Positions 32,282 through 40,184 of a stretch of 64,000 bases of DNA are shown one piece after another. Made by a program: the position numbers and the translations under genes. This DNA comes from HK1 sp965215295 (GTDB lineage: Bacteria; Pseudomonadota; Gammaproteobacteria; HK1), in NCBI GenBank assembly GCA_965215295.1, contig OZ244045.1, positions 4,030,001 to 4,094,000 on the forward strand. Reading direction: 5' to 3'. The notes beneath the pieces were generated by a model. That model saw only the letters and a list, made by a program, of their open reading frames with translations, made no database searches and was not told where the DNA came from. Each line of letters opens with the position of its first letter. Positions within the stretch are counted from its first letter, which is position 1.

Positions 32282-32704
32282 GTGAACCGCGACCACCCGC
32301 TGCGCATCGTCGGGCTCGACCACGTGGTGCTGCGCTGCGCCCGTCTCGACGCGACGATGGCGTTCTATACCGAGGCGCTCGGCTGCACCCTGGAACGCGA
32401 GCTTCCCGACCTCGGACTCCACCAGTTGCGGGCCGGACGGGCCCTGATCGATCTCGTGCCGATCGGAAGCAGGCTCGGCGGGACCGAGCCGCCCGATGCC
32501 GGACGGGCGAACATGGCCCACTTCTGCCTGCGCATCGACCGCCCTGACTGGAACGCGCTCGCCCGTCATCTCGCAGCCCGCGGCATCGAGTTCGCGCCGC
32601 CGGAAACCCGTTACGGGGCCGACGGATACGGTCCGTCCATCTACATCACCGATCCCGAGGGGAACGTCGTCGAACTCAAGGGCGGCGGCGAGCGCACGGA
32701 TTGA
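32282..32704 (+). CDS. VOC-family (glyoxalase/bleomycin-resistance fold) protein
   Basis: The 140-residue product has the VOC start LRIVGLDHVVLRCARLDATM, AFYTEALGCTLERE, HFCLRIDRPDWNALARHL, and the C-terminal metal-site region YITDPEGNVVELKGG. These are metal-dependent dioxygenase/glyoxalase-like proteins; the substrate is unknown. No ATG lies in frame at the proper place; GTG 32282 gives the expected N terminus. A partial copy of this gene lies at 39833-40020. A strong hairpin follows six bases after the stop. Confidence 0.85.
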   Translation: MNRDHPLRIVGLDHVVLRCARLDATMAFYTEALGCTLERELPDLGLHQLRAGRALIDLVPIGSRLGGTEPPDAGRANMAHFCLRIDRPDWNALARHLAARGIEFAPPETRYGADGYGPSIYITDPEGNVVELKGGGERTD

Positions 32705-32709
32705 CGGCC

Positions 32710-32750
32710 CGCACCGGTCCCCGGTTGGCGAGCAACCGGGGACCGGTGCG
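32710..32750 (+). terminator. 17-bp perfect hairpin after the VOC gene
   Basis: The arms CGCACCGGTCCCCGGTT and its exact complement enclose a seven-base loop. It begins six bases after the stop codon. No run of T follows, so it is at best an unusual intrinsic terminator, or an mRNA-stabilising structure. Confidence 0.55.
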
Positions 32751-32979
32751 GCACATGCGTTGAACAAACCTGTCCGGTTTCGCAGGACAAGGGTTGTCCG
32801 GTTGTTCTGCCGAATGATTTGTCGCTGATTGCGGAACAGGCTCCGGTCTCGTCTGCCGTCGGGGGCCGGCCGCGATTGCCTGGAACGCAACGTCGCCCTG
32901 GTGATGATCGGGACGGACCGCAGGGACCGCCGCCCAAGGCTGAAGGTCGTGAAGGTCGTGAAGGTCGGGGATGGGGGCC

Positions 32980-34362
32980 TCAAACGTCTCCGTGCGGGGG
33001 GACGCGGGCGAGCAGCTCCGCGCCGTCGGCGCAGTCGATGATCAGGACGCCGATGTCCCGAAGCGCCTCGGCGTCCGAGGCCGACTCCAGGCGTCGGGCG
33101 AGCGCCTCGCCCACCTCGGCGCCGAACTTGCGCGCGGCAATCTCACGCAGTAGCGCCCGTTCCTGGGCCAAGCCGCGTTCCACGCCCTGCGCCATGCCGT
33201 GCTCCATGCCTTGGGCCAAGCCGCGTTCCATGCCCTGCTCCACGCCTTGGGCCAAGCCGCGTTCCATTCCCTGCTCCATGCCCTGCGCGATGCCCTGGCG
33301 CAGCCACTCGGCTTCCCACTCCTTCACCCTCAGGTGCAGCGTCGTCATTTCGTCCTCCTCGAACAGCCCAAGTCCGATGCTCTCGATCTCCTCGCCGTCG
33401 GCGGAGGGAAACAGCCGCGGCATCGTCGCCGCCAGCCACGCCACCACCGAGGCGCCGAATTCGCGCCGCACGTCCCGGTCGGTGAGCACCTGCGGGAGCC
33501 AGAGCGCCATCGCCTGCATCCGCGCTGCCGCCTGCGCCGGGGAGGTCGTGCCCTCGACGCCGAGCACCGCCAGCGCCGGGTTGCGTTCGGCCGAATCGTC
33601 AGTCGCCGCCCGCCGCGAGTCAAGCAACCGGTAGGGGGCGACGACCGGCAGCAGCGGCGTGCCGTCGGGCGAGAGCGGCACGGCGTCGGCGGCGTCCGCC
33701 GCGGACCACGGTTTCGGGCCGGAGTAGACCACCACGGCCAGGGTGCGCAACCCGCCGTCGGGGTCGAACTTGCCTTGGCGCCGCAGATGCTCGCGCAGCA
33801 GGCCGGTGTAGATGAGCGTGCGTGCCGCCATGTCGGGGTCCACCGTGGACTGGAACTCGAGCAGCAGCACGAGCGTGTGTGCGGCGTCGGCATCGGCGCC
33901 GGCGTAGCGGATGCGCCAGACCGCGTCGGCGTAGCGCTGGGTGCTGGTGCGCGGGCCGGCGCCACCGGTCGGGCGAGTGCCGGTGTGCGGGTCGGCGCCG
34001 CCGGTCGGTCGGGCGCCGGTGTGCGGTTCGGCGCCACCGGTCGGTCGGGCGCCGGTATGCGGGTCGGCGCCGCCGGTCGGGTGGGTGCCGGTGTGCGGGT
34101 CGGCGCCGCCGGTCGGGTGGGTGCCGGTGTGCGGGTCGGTGCCACCGGTCGGGTGGGTGCCGGTGTGCGGGTCGGCGCCGCCCGTCGGTCGGGCGCTGGT
34201 GCGCGGGTCGGCGCCGTCCGTGGCCCGGGTCCAGTTGGCGGCGAGTTGCTCCATGGCGGTGAAGTCCAGCCGGCGGGCGAGCTCGGGGGCGACGGCGCGC
34301 AGCAGGTGCTCGACCATCGCGGGCAGCGCGAACAGGCGTTTCCAGGCGGCATCGGTCTCCAT
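32980..34362 (-). CDS. Rpn-family nuclease, array member 1 (7 minisatellite units)
   Basis: The 460-residue protein starts with the family helix DAAWKRLFALPAMVEHLLRAV. It has the core strand RYADAVWRIRYAG (putative catalytic Asp) and the E-x-Q motif LLLEFQSTVDPDMAAR, then TLAVVVYSGPKPW. Residues 51-134 are seven 12-residue repeats of the type ADPHTGTHPTGG, inserted directly before the catalytic strand. Near the C terminus a linker of eleven four-residue units (GIAQ GMEQ GMER GLAQ...) precedes a terminal domain (ARKFGAEVGEALARRLE...VLIIDCADGAELLARV). An internal ATG at 33348 follows GAGGAGG by five bases and would give 122 residues. Only this and members 4-5 of the array have spacers or neighbours with VOC sequence. 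Confidence 0.85.
   Translation of the reverse strand: METDAAWKRLFALPAMVEHLLRAVAPELARRLDFTAMEQLAANWTRATDGADPRTSARPTGGADPHTGTHPTGGTDPHTGTHPTGGADPHTGTHPTGGADPHTGARPTGGAEPHTGARPTGGADPHTGTRPTGGAGPRTSTQRYADAVWRIRYAGADADAAHTLVLLLEFQSTVDPDMAARTLIYTGLLREHLRRQGKFDPDGGLRTLAVVVYSGPKPWSAADAADAVPLSPDGTPLLPVVAPYRLLDSRRAATDDSAERNPALAVLGVEGTTSPAQAAARMQAMALWLPQVLTDRDVRREFGASVVAWLAATMPRLFPSADGEEIESIGLGLFEEDEMTTLHLRVKEWEAEWLRQGIAQGMEQGMERGLAQGVEQGMERGLAQGMEHGMAQGVERGLAQERALLREIAARKFGAEVGEALARRLESASDAEALRDIGVLIIDCADGAELLARVPPHGDV
33961..34212 (-). repeat. 36-bp in-frame minisatellite, 7 units, in array member 1
   Basis: Twelve-residue units ADP(H/R)TG(T/A)(H/R)PTGG repeat without frame change. Units differ by single substitutions, so they can be used to follow exchange between array members. 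Confidence 0.9.
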
Positions 34363-34812
34363 GGGGAGGCACGGTATCGGCCCCGCGCACGGGTGCGAAA
34401 GCGGAGATCCGCCCTCGGAACGTAGGAAATCACCCCGACTACGTGTAGGAGATCGTGCCGGGAGCGTGGGGATTTCGCAGAGGGTTTCGTATCGAGTCCG
34501 TCGCATCCCCCGGTGGTCGGGCGGCCGCACCTGCCGGACGCCGCGGGTCTCTTCGTAACCTCGTTCGGCGAATCACCTCCGGTACTCGTGTCCGGGTCAT
34601 GGGGCGCCTGCTCGGTGCCCATCAGACCGGACAATCCATGTGCTGCCGCACCGGACAGACTATTTGCTCCCGATATCTCGTCCGCCGTCGGGGTCGGCCG
34701 CGATTGCCTGGAACGCAACGTCGCCCTGATGATGATCGGGACGGACCGCAGGGACCCGTCGCCCAAGGCTGAAGGACAGGGCTGAAAGTCGTGAAGGTCG
34801 GGGATGGGGGCC
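34363..34812. other. Spacer 1/2 of the Rpn array with a transposase start remnant
   Basis: The minus strand holds ATG 34600 followed by a frame starting MTRTRVPEVIRRM, the start of an ISNCY-like transposase, which decays after about 30 codons. Conserved blocks shared with the other spacers flank it: GGATCTCC-type sequence next to each Rpn start, and GATGATCGGGACGGACCGC before each Rpn end. No intact gene is present. Confidence 0.6.
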
Positions 34813-36090
34813 TCAAACGTCTCCGCGCAGGGGGATGCGGGCGAGTAGCTCCGCGCCGTCGGCGCAGTCGATGATCAGGACGCCGATGTTCCGAAGCGCC
34901 TCGGCGTCGGAGGCCGACTCCAGGCGTCGGGCGAGTTCCTCGCCCACCGTGGCGCCGAACTTGTGCGCCGCCTGCTCACGCAGCAACGACCGTTCCTGCG
35001 CCAAGCCGCGTTCCATGCCCTGCTCCACGCCTTGGGCCAGGCCGCGTTCCATGCCCTGCTCCATGCCCTGCGCGATGCCCTGGCGCAGCCACTCGGCTTC
35101 CCACTCCTTCGCTCTCAGGTGCAGCGTCGTCATCTCGTCCTCCTCCTCGAACAGCCCAAGCCCGATGCTCCCGATCTCCTCGTCATCGGCGGACGAAAAC
35201 AGCCGCGGCATCGTCGCCGCCAGCCATGTCGCCACCGAGGCGCCGAATTCGCGCCGCACGTCCCGGTCGGGGAGCACCTGCGGGAGCCAAGCCGCCATCG
35301 CCTGCATCCGCGCCGCCGCCTGCGCCGGGGAGGCGGCGCCCTCGACGCCGAGCACCGCCAGCGCCGGGTTGCGTTCGGTCGAATCGTCAGCCGCCGCCCG
35401 CCGCGAGTCAAGCAACCGGTAGGGGGCGACGACCGGCAGCAGCGGCGTACCGTCGGGCGAGAGCGGCACGGCGCCGGCGGCGCCCGCCGCCGACCATAGC
35501 TTCGGCCCGGAGTAGACCACCACGGCCAGGGTGCGCAACCCGCCGTCGGGGTCGAGCCGGCCCTGACGACGCAGATGCTCGCGCAGCAGGCCGGTGTAGA
35601 TGAGAGTGCGGGCCGCCATGTCGGGGTCCACCGTGGACTGGAACTCGAGCAGCAGCACGAGGGTGCGTGCATCGGCGCCGGCATCGGCGTCGGCGTAGCG
35701 TTGGGTGCTGGGGCGTGGGCCGGGGCCACCGGTCGGGCGAGTGCCCGTGTGCGGTTCGGCGCCGCCCGTCGGGCGGGTGCCGGTGTGCGGATCGGCGCCG
35801 CCCGTCGGTCGGGCACCGGTGTACGGGTCGGTGCCACCAGTCGGGTGGGTGCCGGTGCGCGGGTCGGCGCCACCGGTCGGGCGAGTGCTGGTGTGCGGGT
35901 CGGCGCTGCCCGTCGGTCGAGTGCCGGTGCCCGGGTCGGCGCCGTCCGTCGGGCGGGTCCAGTTGGCGGCGAGCTGCTCCATAGCGGTGAAGTCCAGGCG
36001 GCAGGCGAGTTCGGGGGCGACGGCGCGCAGCAGGTGCTCGACCATCGCGGGCAGTGCGAACAGGCGTTTCCAGGCGGCATCGATCTCCAT
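34813..36090 (-). CDS. Rpn-family nuclease, array member 2 (6 units, core strand deleted)
   Basis: The 425-residue paralogue has the same layout as member 1, with six 12-residue units (residues 51-122) and seven four-residue C-terminal units. After STQRYAD the family residues AVWRIRYAG are missing, and the sequence runs directly into ADAGADARTLVLLLEFQS. The deletion removes most of the catalytic strand while keeping the reading frame, so this copy is probably catalytically dead yet still translated. The internal ATG at 35133 with GAGGAGGAGG upstream is intact (106-residue C-terminal protein). Confidence 0.85.
   Translation of the reverse strand: MEIDAAWKRLFALPAMVEHLLRAVAPELACRLDFTAMEQLAANWTRPTDGADPGTGTRPTGSADPHTSTRPTGGADPRTGTHPTGGTDPYTGARPTGGADPHTGTRPTGGAEPHTGTRPTGGPGPRPSTQRYADADAGADARTLVLLLEFQSTVDPDMAARTLIYTGLLREHLRRQGRLDPDGGLRTLAVVVYSGPKLWSAAGAAGAVPLSPDGTPLLPVVAPYRLLDSRRAAADDSTERNPALAVLGVEGAASPAQAAARMQAMAAWLPQVLPDRDVRREFGASVATWLAATMPRLFSSADDEEIGSIGLGLFEEEDEMTTLHLRAKEWEAEWLRQGIAQGMEQGMERGLAQGVEQGMERGLAQERSLLREQAAHKFGATVGEELARRLESASDAEALRNIGVLIIDCADGAELLARIPLRGDV
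35725..35940 (-). repeat. 36-bp in-frame minisatellite, 6 units, in array member 2
   Basis: Units include ADPGTGTRPTGS, ADPHTSTRPTGG, TDPYTGARPTGG and AEPHTGTRPTGG; the order differs from that in the other members. Confidence 0.9.
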
Positions 36091-36505
36091 GGCGAGGCAC
36101 GGTATCGGCCCCGCGCATGGGTGCGAAAGCGAAGATCCGCCCTCGGAACGTAGGAAATCACCCCGACTGCGTGTAGGAGATCGTGCCGGGAACGTGGGGA
36201 TTTCGTAGAGGGTTTCGTATCGAGTCCGTCGCACCCCCCGGTAGCCGGTCCGCCTCCTCGTGCGCGGGCCGCCGCACCTGCCGGACGCCGTGGATCTCTT
36301 CGCACCTCATCCGGCGGATCACCTCCGGCACTCGTGTCCGGGTCATGGGGCGCCTGCTCGGTGCCGATCAGACCGGACAACCCATGCGCTACTACACCGG
36401 ACAGACTATTTGTCCCCGACACCTGACGATGATCGGGACGGACCGCAGGGACCCGCCGCACAGGGCTGGAGGTCGTGAAGGTCGTGAAGGTTGGGGATGG
36501 GAGCC
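36091..36505. other. Spacer 2/3 of the Rpn array with a transposase start remnant
   Basis: The minus strand from ATG 36346 encodes MTRTRVPEVIRRMRCEEIHG, then RQVRRPAHEEADRLPG, before losing similarity. This resembles the N terminus before the helix-turn-helix of ISNCY-type transposases (RMKFEE...T.EEAARLLG). No intact gene. Confidence 0.6.
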
Positions 36506-37954
36506 TCAAGCGTCTCCGCGTGGGGGGACGCGGGCGAGCAGTTCCGCGCCGTCGGCGCAGTCGATGATCAGGACGCCGATGTCCCGAAGCGCTTCGGCGT
36601 CCGAGGTCGACTCCAGGCGTCGGGCCAGCTCCTCGCCCACCATGGCGCCGAACTTGCGCGCCGCCTGCTCACGCAGCAACGACCGCTCTTGTGCCAAGCC
36701 GCGTTCCACACCTTGAGCCAGACCGCGTTCCACGCCCTGCGCCAGGCCGCGCTCCACGCCTTGTGCCAAGCCGCGTTCCATGCCTTGCGCCAAGCCGCGC
36801 TCCACGCCTTGGGCCAGGCCGCGTTCCATTCCCTGCTCCATGCCCTGCGCGATGCCCTGGCGCAGCCATTCGGCTTCCCACTCCTTCGCTCTCAGGTGCA
36901 GCGTCGTCATCTCGTCCTCCTCCTCGAACAGGCCAAGCCCGATGCTCTCGATCTCCTCGCCGTCGGCGGACGAAAACAGCCGTGGCATCGTCGCCGCCAG
37001 CCACGCCGCCACCGAGGCGCCGAATTCGCGCCGCACGTCCCGGTCGGCGAGCACCTGCGGGAGCCAGAGCGTCATCGCCTGCATCCGCGCTGCCGCCTGC
37101 GCCGGGGAGGCCGCGCCCTCGACGCCGAGCACCGCTAGCGCCGGGTTGCGTTCGGTCGCATCGTCAGCCGCCGCCCGCCGCGAGTCAAGCAACCGGTAGG
37201 GGGCGACGACCGTCAGCAGCGGCGTGCCGTCGGGCGAGAGCGGCACGGCGCCGGCGGCGCCTGCCGCCGACCACGGCTTCGGCCCGGAGTAGACCACCAC
37301 GGCCAGGGTGCGCAACCCACCGTCGGGGTCGAACTTGCCTTGGCGGCGCAGATGCTCGCGCAGCAGGCTGGTGTAGGTGAGCGTGCGGGCCGCCATGTCG
37401 GGGTCCACCGTGGACTGGAATTCGAGCAGCAGCACGAGGGTGCGTGCATCGGCGCTGGCGTAGCGGATGCGCCAGACCGCGTCGGCGTAGCGCTGGGTGC
37501 TGGGGCGCGGGCCGGCGCCACCGGTCGGGCGAGTGCCGGTGTGCGGGTCGGCGCCACCGGTCGGTCGGGCGCCGGTATGCGGGTCGGCGCCGTCCGTCGG
37601 TCGAGTGTCGGTGTGCAGGTCGGCGCCACCGGTCGGGCGAGTGCCGGTGTGCGGGTCGGCGCCACCGGTCGGTCGGGCGCCGGTATGCGGGTCGGCGCCG
37701 TCCGTCGGTCGAGTGTCGGTGTGCAGGTCGGCGCCACCGGTCGGGCGAGTGCCGGTGTGCGGTTCGGCACCGCCGGTCGGTCGGGCGCCGGTGTGCGGTT
37801 CGGCGCCGTCTGTCGGGCGGGTCCAGTTGGCGGCGAGCTGCTCCATGGCGGTGAAGTCCAGCCGGTGGGCGAGCTCGGGGGCGACGGCGCACAGCAGGTG
37901 CTCGACCATGGCGGGCAGTGCGAACAGGCGTTTCCAGGCGGCATCGGTCTCCAT
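36506..37954 (-). CDS. Rpn-family nuclease, array member 3 (8 units)
   Basis: The 482-residue paralogue has an intact core strand (RYADAVWRIRYASAD) and EFQSTVD motif. The minisatellite has eight units (residues 51-146), including a higher-order duplication: the three-unit block ADLHTDTRPTDG, ADPHTGARPTGG, ADPHTGTRPTGG occurs twice in a row (108 bp). The C-terminal linker is the longest in the array, with fourteen four-residue units, mostly GVER GLAQ pairs. The internal ATG at 36910 follows GAGGAGGAGG and would give a 134-residue C-terminal protein. Confidence 0.86.
   Translation of the reverse strand: METDAAWKRLFALPAMVEHLLCAVAPELAHRLDFTAMEQLAANWTRPTDGAEPHTGARPTGGAEPHTGTRPTGGADLHTDTRPTDGADPHTGARPTGGADPHTGTRPTGGADLHTDTRPTDGADPHTGARPTGGADPHTGTRPTGGAGPRPSTQRYADAVWRIRYASADARTLVLLLEFQSTVDPDMAARTLTYTSLLREHLRRQGKFDPDGGLRTLAVVVYSGPKPWSAAGAAGAVPLSPDGTPLLTVVAPYRLLDSRRAAADDATERNPALAVLGVEGAASPAQAAARMQAMTLWLPQVLADRDVRREFGASVAAWLAATMPRLFSSADGEEIESIGLGLFEEEDEMTTLHLRAKEWEAEWLRQGIAQGMEQGMERGLAQGVERGLAQGMERGLAQGVERGLAQGVERGLAQGVERGLAQERSLLREQAARKFGAMVGEELARRLESTSDAEALRDIGVLIIDCADGAELLARVPPRGDA
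37517..37804 (-). repeat. 36-bp in-frame minisatellite, 8 units, in array member 3
   Basis: Contains a direct duplication of a 108-bp, three-unit block, evidence of recent multi-unit expansion. Confidence 0.9.
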
Positions 37955-38359
37955 GGGGAGGCACGGTATCGGCCCCGCGTATGGGTGCAAAAGCGAAGAT
38001 CCGCCCTCGGAACGTAGGAAATCACCCCGACTACGTGTAGGAGATCGTGCCGGGAGCGTGGGGAGTTCGCAGAGGGTTTCGTATCGAGTCCGTCGCACCC
38101 ACCGGTAGCCGGTCCGCCTCCTCGTGCGCGGGCGGCCGCACCTGCCGGACGCCGCGGGTCTCTTCGTACCTCATTCGGCGAATCACCTCCGGCACTCGTG
38201 TCCGGGTCATGGAGCGCCTCCTCGGTGCCGATCAAACCGGACAACCCATGCGCTACTACACCGGACAGACTATTTGCCCCCGACACTTGGCGATGATCGG
38301 GACGGACCGCGGGGACCCGCCGCCCAAGGCTGAAGGTCGTGAAGGTCGGGGACGGGGCC
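37955..38359. other. Spacer 3/4 of the Rpn array with a transposase start remnant
   Basis: Minus-strand ATG 38210 opens the same ISNCY-like N-terminal remnant as in the other spacers (RVPEVIRRMRYEETRGVRQV). The flanking blocks are conserved. No intact gene. Confidence 0.6.
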
Positions 38360-39610
38360 TCAAGCGTCTCCGTGCAGGGGGACGCGGGCGAGCAGTTCCG
38401 CGCCGTCGGCGCAGTCGATGATCAGGACGCCGATGTCCCGAAGCGCTTCGGCGTCCGAGGTCGACTCCAGGCGTCGGGCGAGGGCCTCGCCCACCGCGGC
38501 GCCGAACTTGCGCGCCGCCTGCTCACGCAGCAACGACCGTTCCTGGGTCAAGCCGCGCTCCACACCTTGCGCCAAGCCGCGTTCCATGCCCTGCTCCACG
38601 CCTTGGGCCAAGCCGCGTTCCATTCCCTGCTCCATGCCCTGCGCGATGCCCTGGCGCAGCCACTCGGCTTCCCATTCCTTCACCCTCAGGTGCAGCGTCG
38701 TCATTTCGTCCTCCTCGAACAGCCCAAGTCCGATGCTCTCGATCTCCTCGTCATCGGCGGACGAAAACAGCCGTGGCATCGTCGCCGCCAGCCACGCCGC
38801 CACCGAGGCGCCGAATTCGCGCCGCACGTCCCGGTCGGCGAGCACCTGCGGGAGCCAGAGCGCCATCGCCTGCATCCGCGCCGCCGCCTGCGCCGGGGAG
38901 GCCGCGCCCTCGACGCCGAGCACCGCCAGCGCCGGGTTGCGTTCGGCCGAATCGTCAGCCGCCGCCCGCCGCGAGTCAAGCAACCGGTAGGGGGCGACGA
39001 CCGTCATCAGTGGCGTGCCGTCGGGCGAGAGCGGCACGGCGTCGGCGGCGTCCGCCGCCGACCACGGTTTCGGGCCGGAGTAGACCACCACGGCCAGGGT
39101 GCGCAACCCGCCGTCGGGGTCGAACTTGCCTTGGCGCCGCAGATGCTCGCGCAGCAGGCCGGTGTAGATGAGCGTGCGTGCCGCCATGTCGGGGTCCACC
39201 GTGGACTGGAACTCGAGCAGCAGCACGAGCGTGTGTGCGGCGTCGGCATCGGCGCCGGCGTAGCGGATGCGCCAGACCGCGTCGGCGTAGCGCTGGGTGC
39301 TGGTGCGCGGGCCGGCGCCACCGGTCGGGCGAGTGCCGGTGTGCGGGTCGGCGCCGCCGGTCGGTCGGGCGCCGGTGTGCGGTTCGGCGCCGCCGGTCGG
39401 TCGGGCGCCGGTGTGCGGTTCGGCGCCGCCGGTCGGTCGGGCGCCGGTGCGCGGGTCGGCGCCGTCCGTCGGACGGGTCCAGTTGGCGGCGAGCTGCTCC
39501 ATGGCGGTGAAGTCCAGACGGCGGGCGAGTTCAGGGGCGACGGCGCGCAGCAGATGCTCGACCATCGCGGGCAACGCGAACAGGCGTTTCCAGGCGGCAT
39601 CGATCTCCAT
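38360..39610 (-). CDS. Rpn-family nuclease, array member 4 (4 units)
   Basis: The 416-residue paralogue is the shortest with an intact core. It has four 12-residue units (residues 51-98), core strand RYADAVWRIRYAGAD, LLLEFQSTVDPDM and nine four-residue C-terminal units, with one GLTQ variant. The internal ATG at 38704 follows GAGGAGG and would give a 114-residue C-terminal protein. Its upstream spacer holds the truncated VOC copy instead of the transposase remnant. Confidence 0.86.
   Translation of the reverse strand: MEIDAAWKRLFALPAMVEHLLRAVAPELARRLDFTAMEQLAANWTRPTDGADPRTGARPTGGAEPHTGARPTGGAEPHTGARPTGGADPHTGTRPTGGAGPRTSTQRYADAVWRIRYAGADADAAHTLVLLLEFQSTVDPDMAARTLIYTGLLREHLRRQGKFDPDGGLRTLAVVVYSGPKPWSAADAADAVPLSPDGTPLMTVVAPYRLLDSRRAAADDSAERNPALAVLGVEGAASPAQAAARMQAMALWLPQVLADRDVRREFGASVAAWLAATMPRLFSSADDEEIESIGLGLFEEDEMTTLHLRVKEWEAEWLRQGIAQGMEQGMERGLAQGVEQGMERGLAQGVERGLTQERSLLREQAARKFGAAVGEALARRLESTSDAEALRDIGVLIIDCADGAELLARVPLHGDA
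39317..39460 (-). repeat. 36-bp in-frame minisatellite, 4 units, in array member 4
   Basis: The fewest units in the array; two neighbouring units (AEPHTGARPTGG) are identical. Confidence 0.9.
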
Positions 39611-40184
39611 GGCGAGGCACGGTATCGGCCCCGCGCATGGGGGCGAAAGCGAAGATCCGCCCTTGGAACGTAGGAAATCACCTCGACTACTTGTAGGAGA
39701 TCGTGCCGGGAACTTGGGGATTTCGCAGAGGGTTTCGTATCGAGTCCGTAGCATCCCCCCGGCAGCCGAGCCACTTCCTCATGCGCGGGCCGCCGCACCT
39801 GCCGGACGCCCGTCATTCACGTCGTCGCGCAAGTGAACCGTGACCACCCGTTGCGTATCGTCGGGCTCGACCACATGGTGCTGCGCTGCGCCCGCCTCGA
39901 CGCGACGATGGCGTTCTGCGTCGAGGCGCTCGGTTGCACTCCGGAACGCGAGCTTCCCCCCGACCTCGGGCTCCACCAGTTGCCGGACGGACGGGCCCTG
40001 ATCGATCTCGTGCCGATCGAAATGATTTGTCGTTGGTCGTGAAACAGGCTCCGGTTTCGTCCGCCGTCGGGGTCGGCCGCGATCGCCTGGAATGCAACGT
40101 CGCCTTGGCGATGATCGGGACTGACCGCAGGGACCCGCCGCACAGGGCTGGAGGTCGTGAAGGTCGGGGACGGGGGTGGGAGCC
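39611..40184. other. Spacer 4/5 of the Rpn array with a VOC fragment
   Basis: This spacer differs from the others: the transposase remnant is cut short near 39810 and joined to the VOC copy at about 39815. After the VOC fragment it continues at 40018 with sequence matching 32811 onward. Confidence 0.65.
39833..40020 (+). pseudogene. Truncated copy of the VOC gene
   Basis: From GTG 39833 the frame copies the first 63 or so residues of the VOC protein at 32282 (NRDHPLRIVGLDHMVLRCAR, then LDATMAFCVEALGC). After DLVPIE it joins sequence found at 32811 in the original, so about 340 bp are deleted. It adds two residues (PP) in ERELPPDLG. It cannot encode a full VOC domain. Confidence 0.8.

Noticed and set aside
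33961..34212. CRISPR array
   Set aside because: The 36-bp period without unique spacers, and the reading frame continuity into a nuclease gene, show a coding minisatellite. The other tandem arrays (39, 42, 61, 75 and 108 bp) also lack spacers, and no cas gene is present.
33199..34425. Plus-strand frames rich in GAGVRVGATGR-type repeats opposite the Rpn genes (also at 38339-39673, 40392-41768, 42659-43855 and 44212-45756)
   Set aside because: They are the antisense reading of the 36-bp minisatellite and flanks. The minus frame has the Rpn family sequence at both ends of the repeat, and the plus frames have none.
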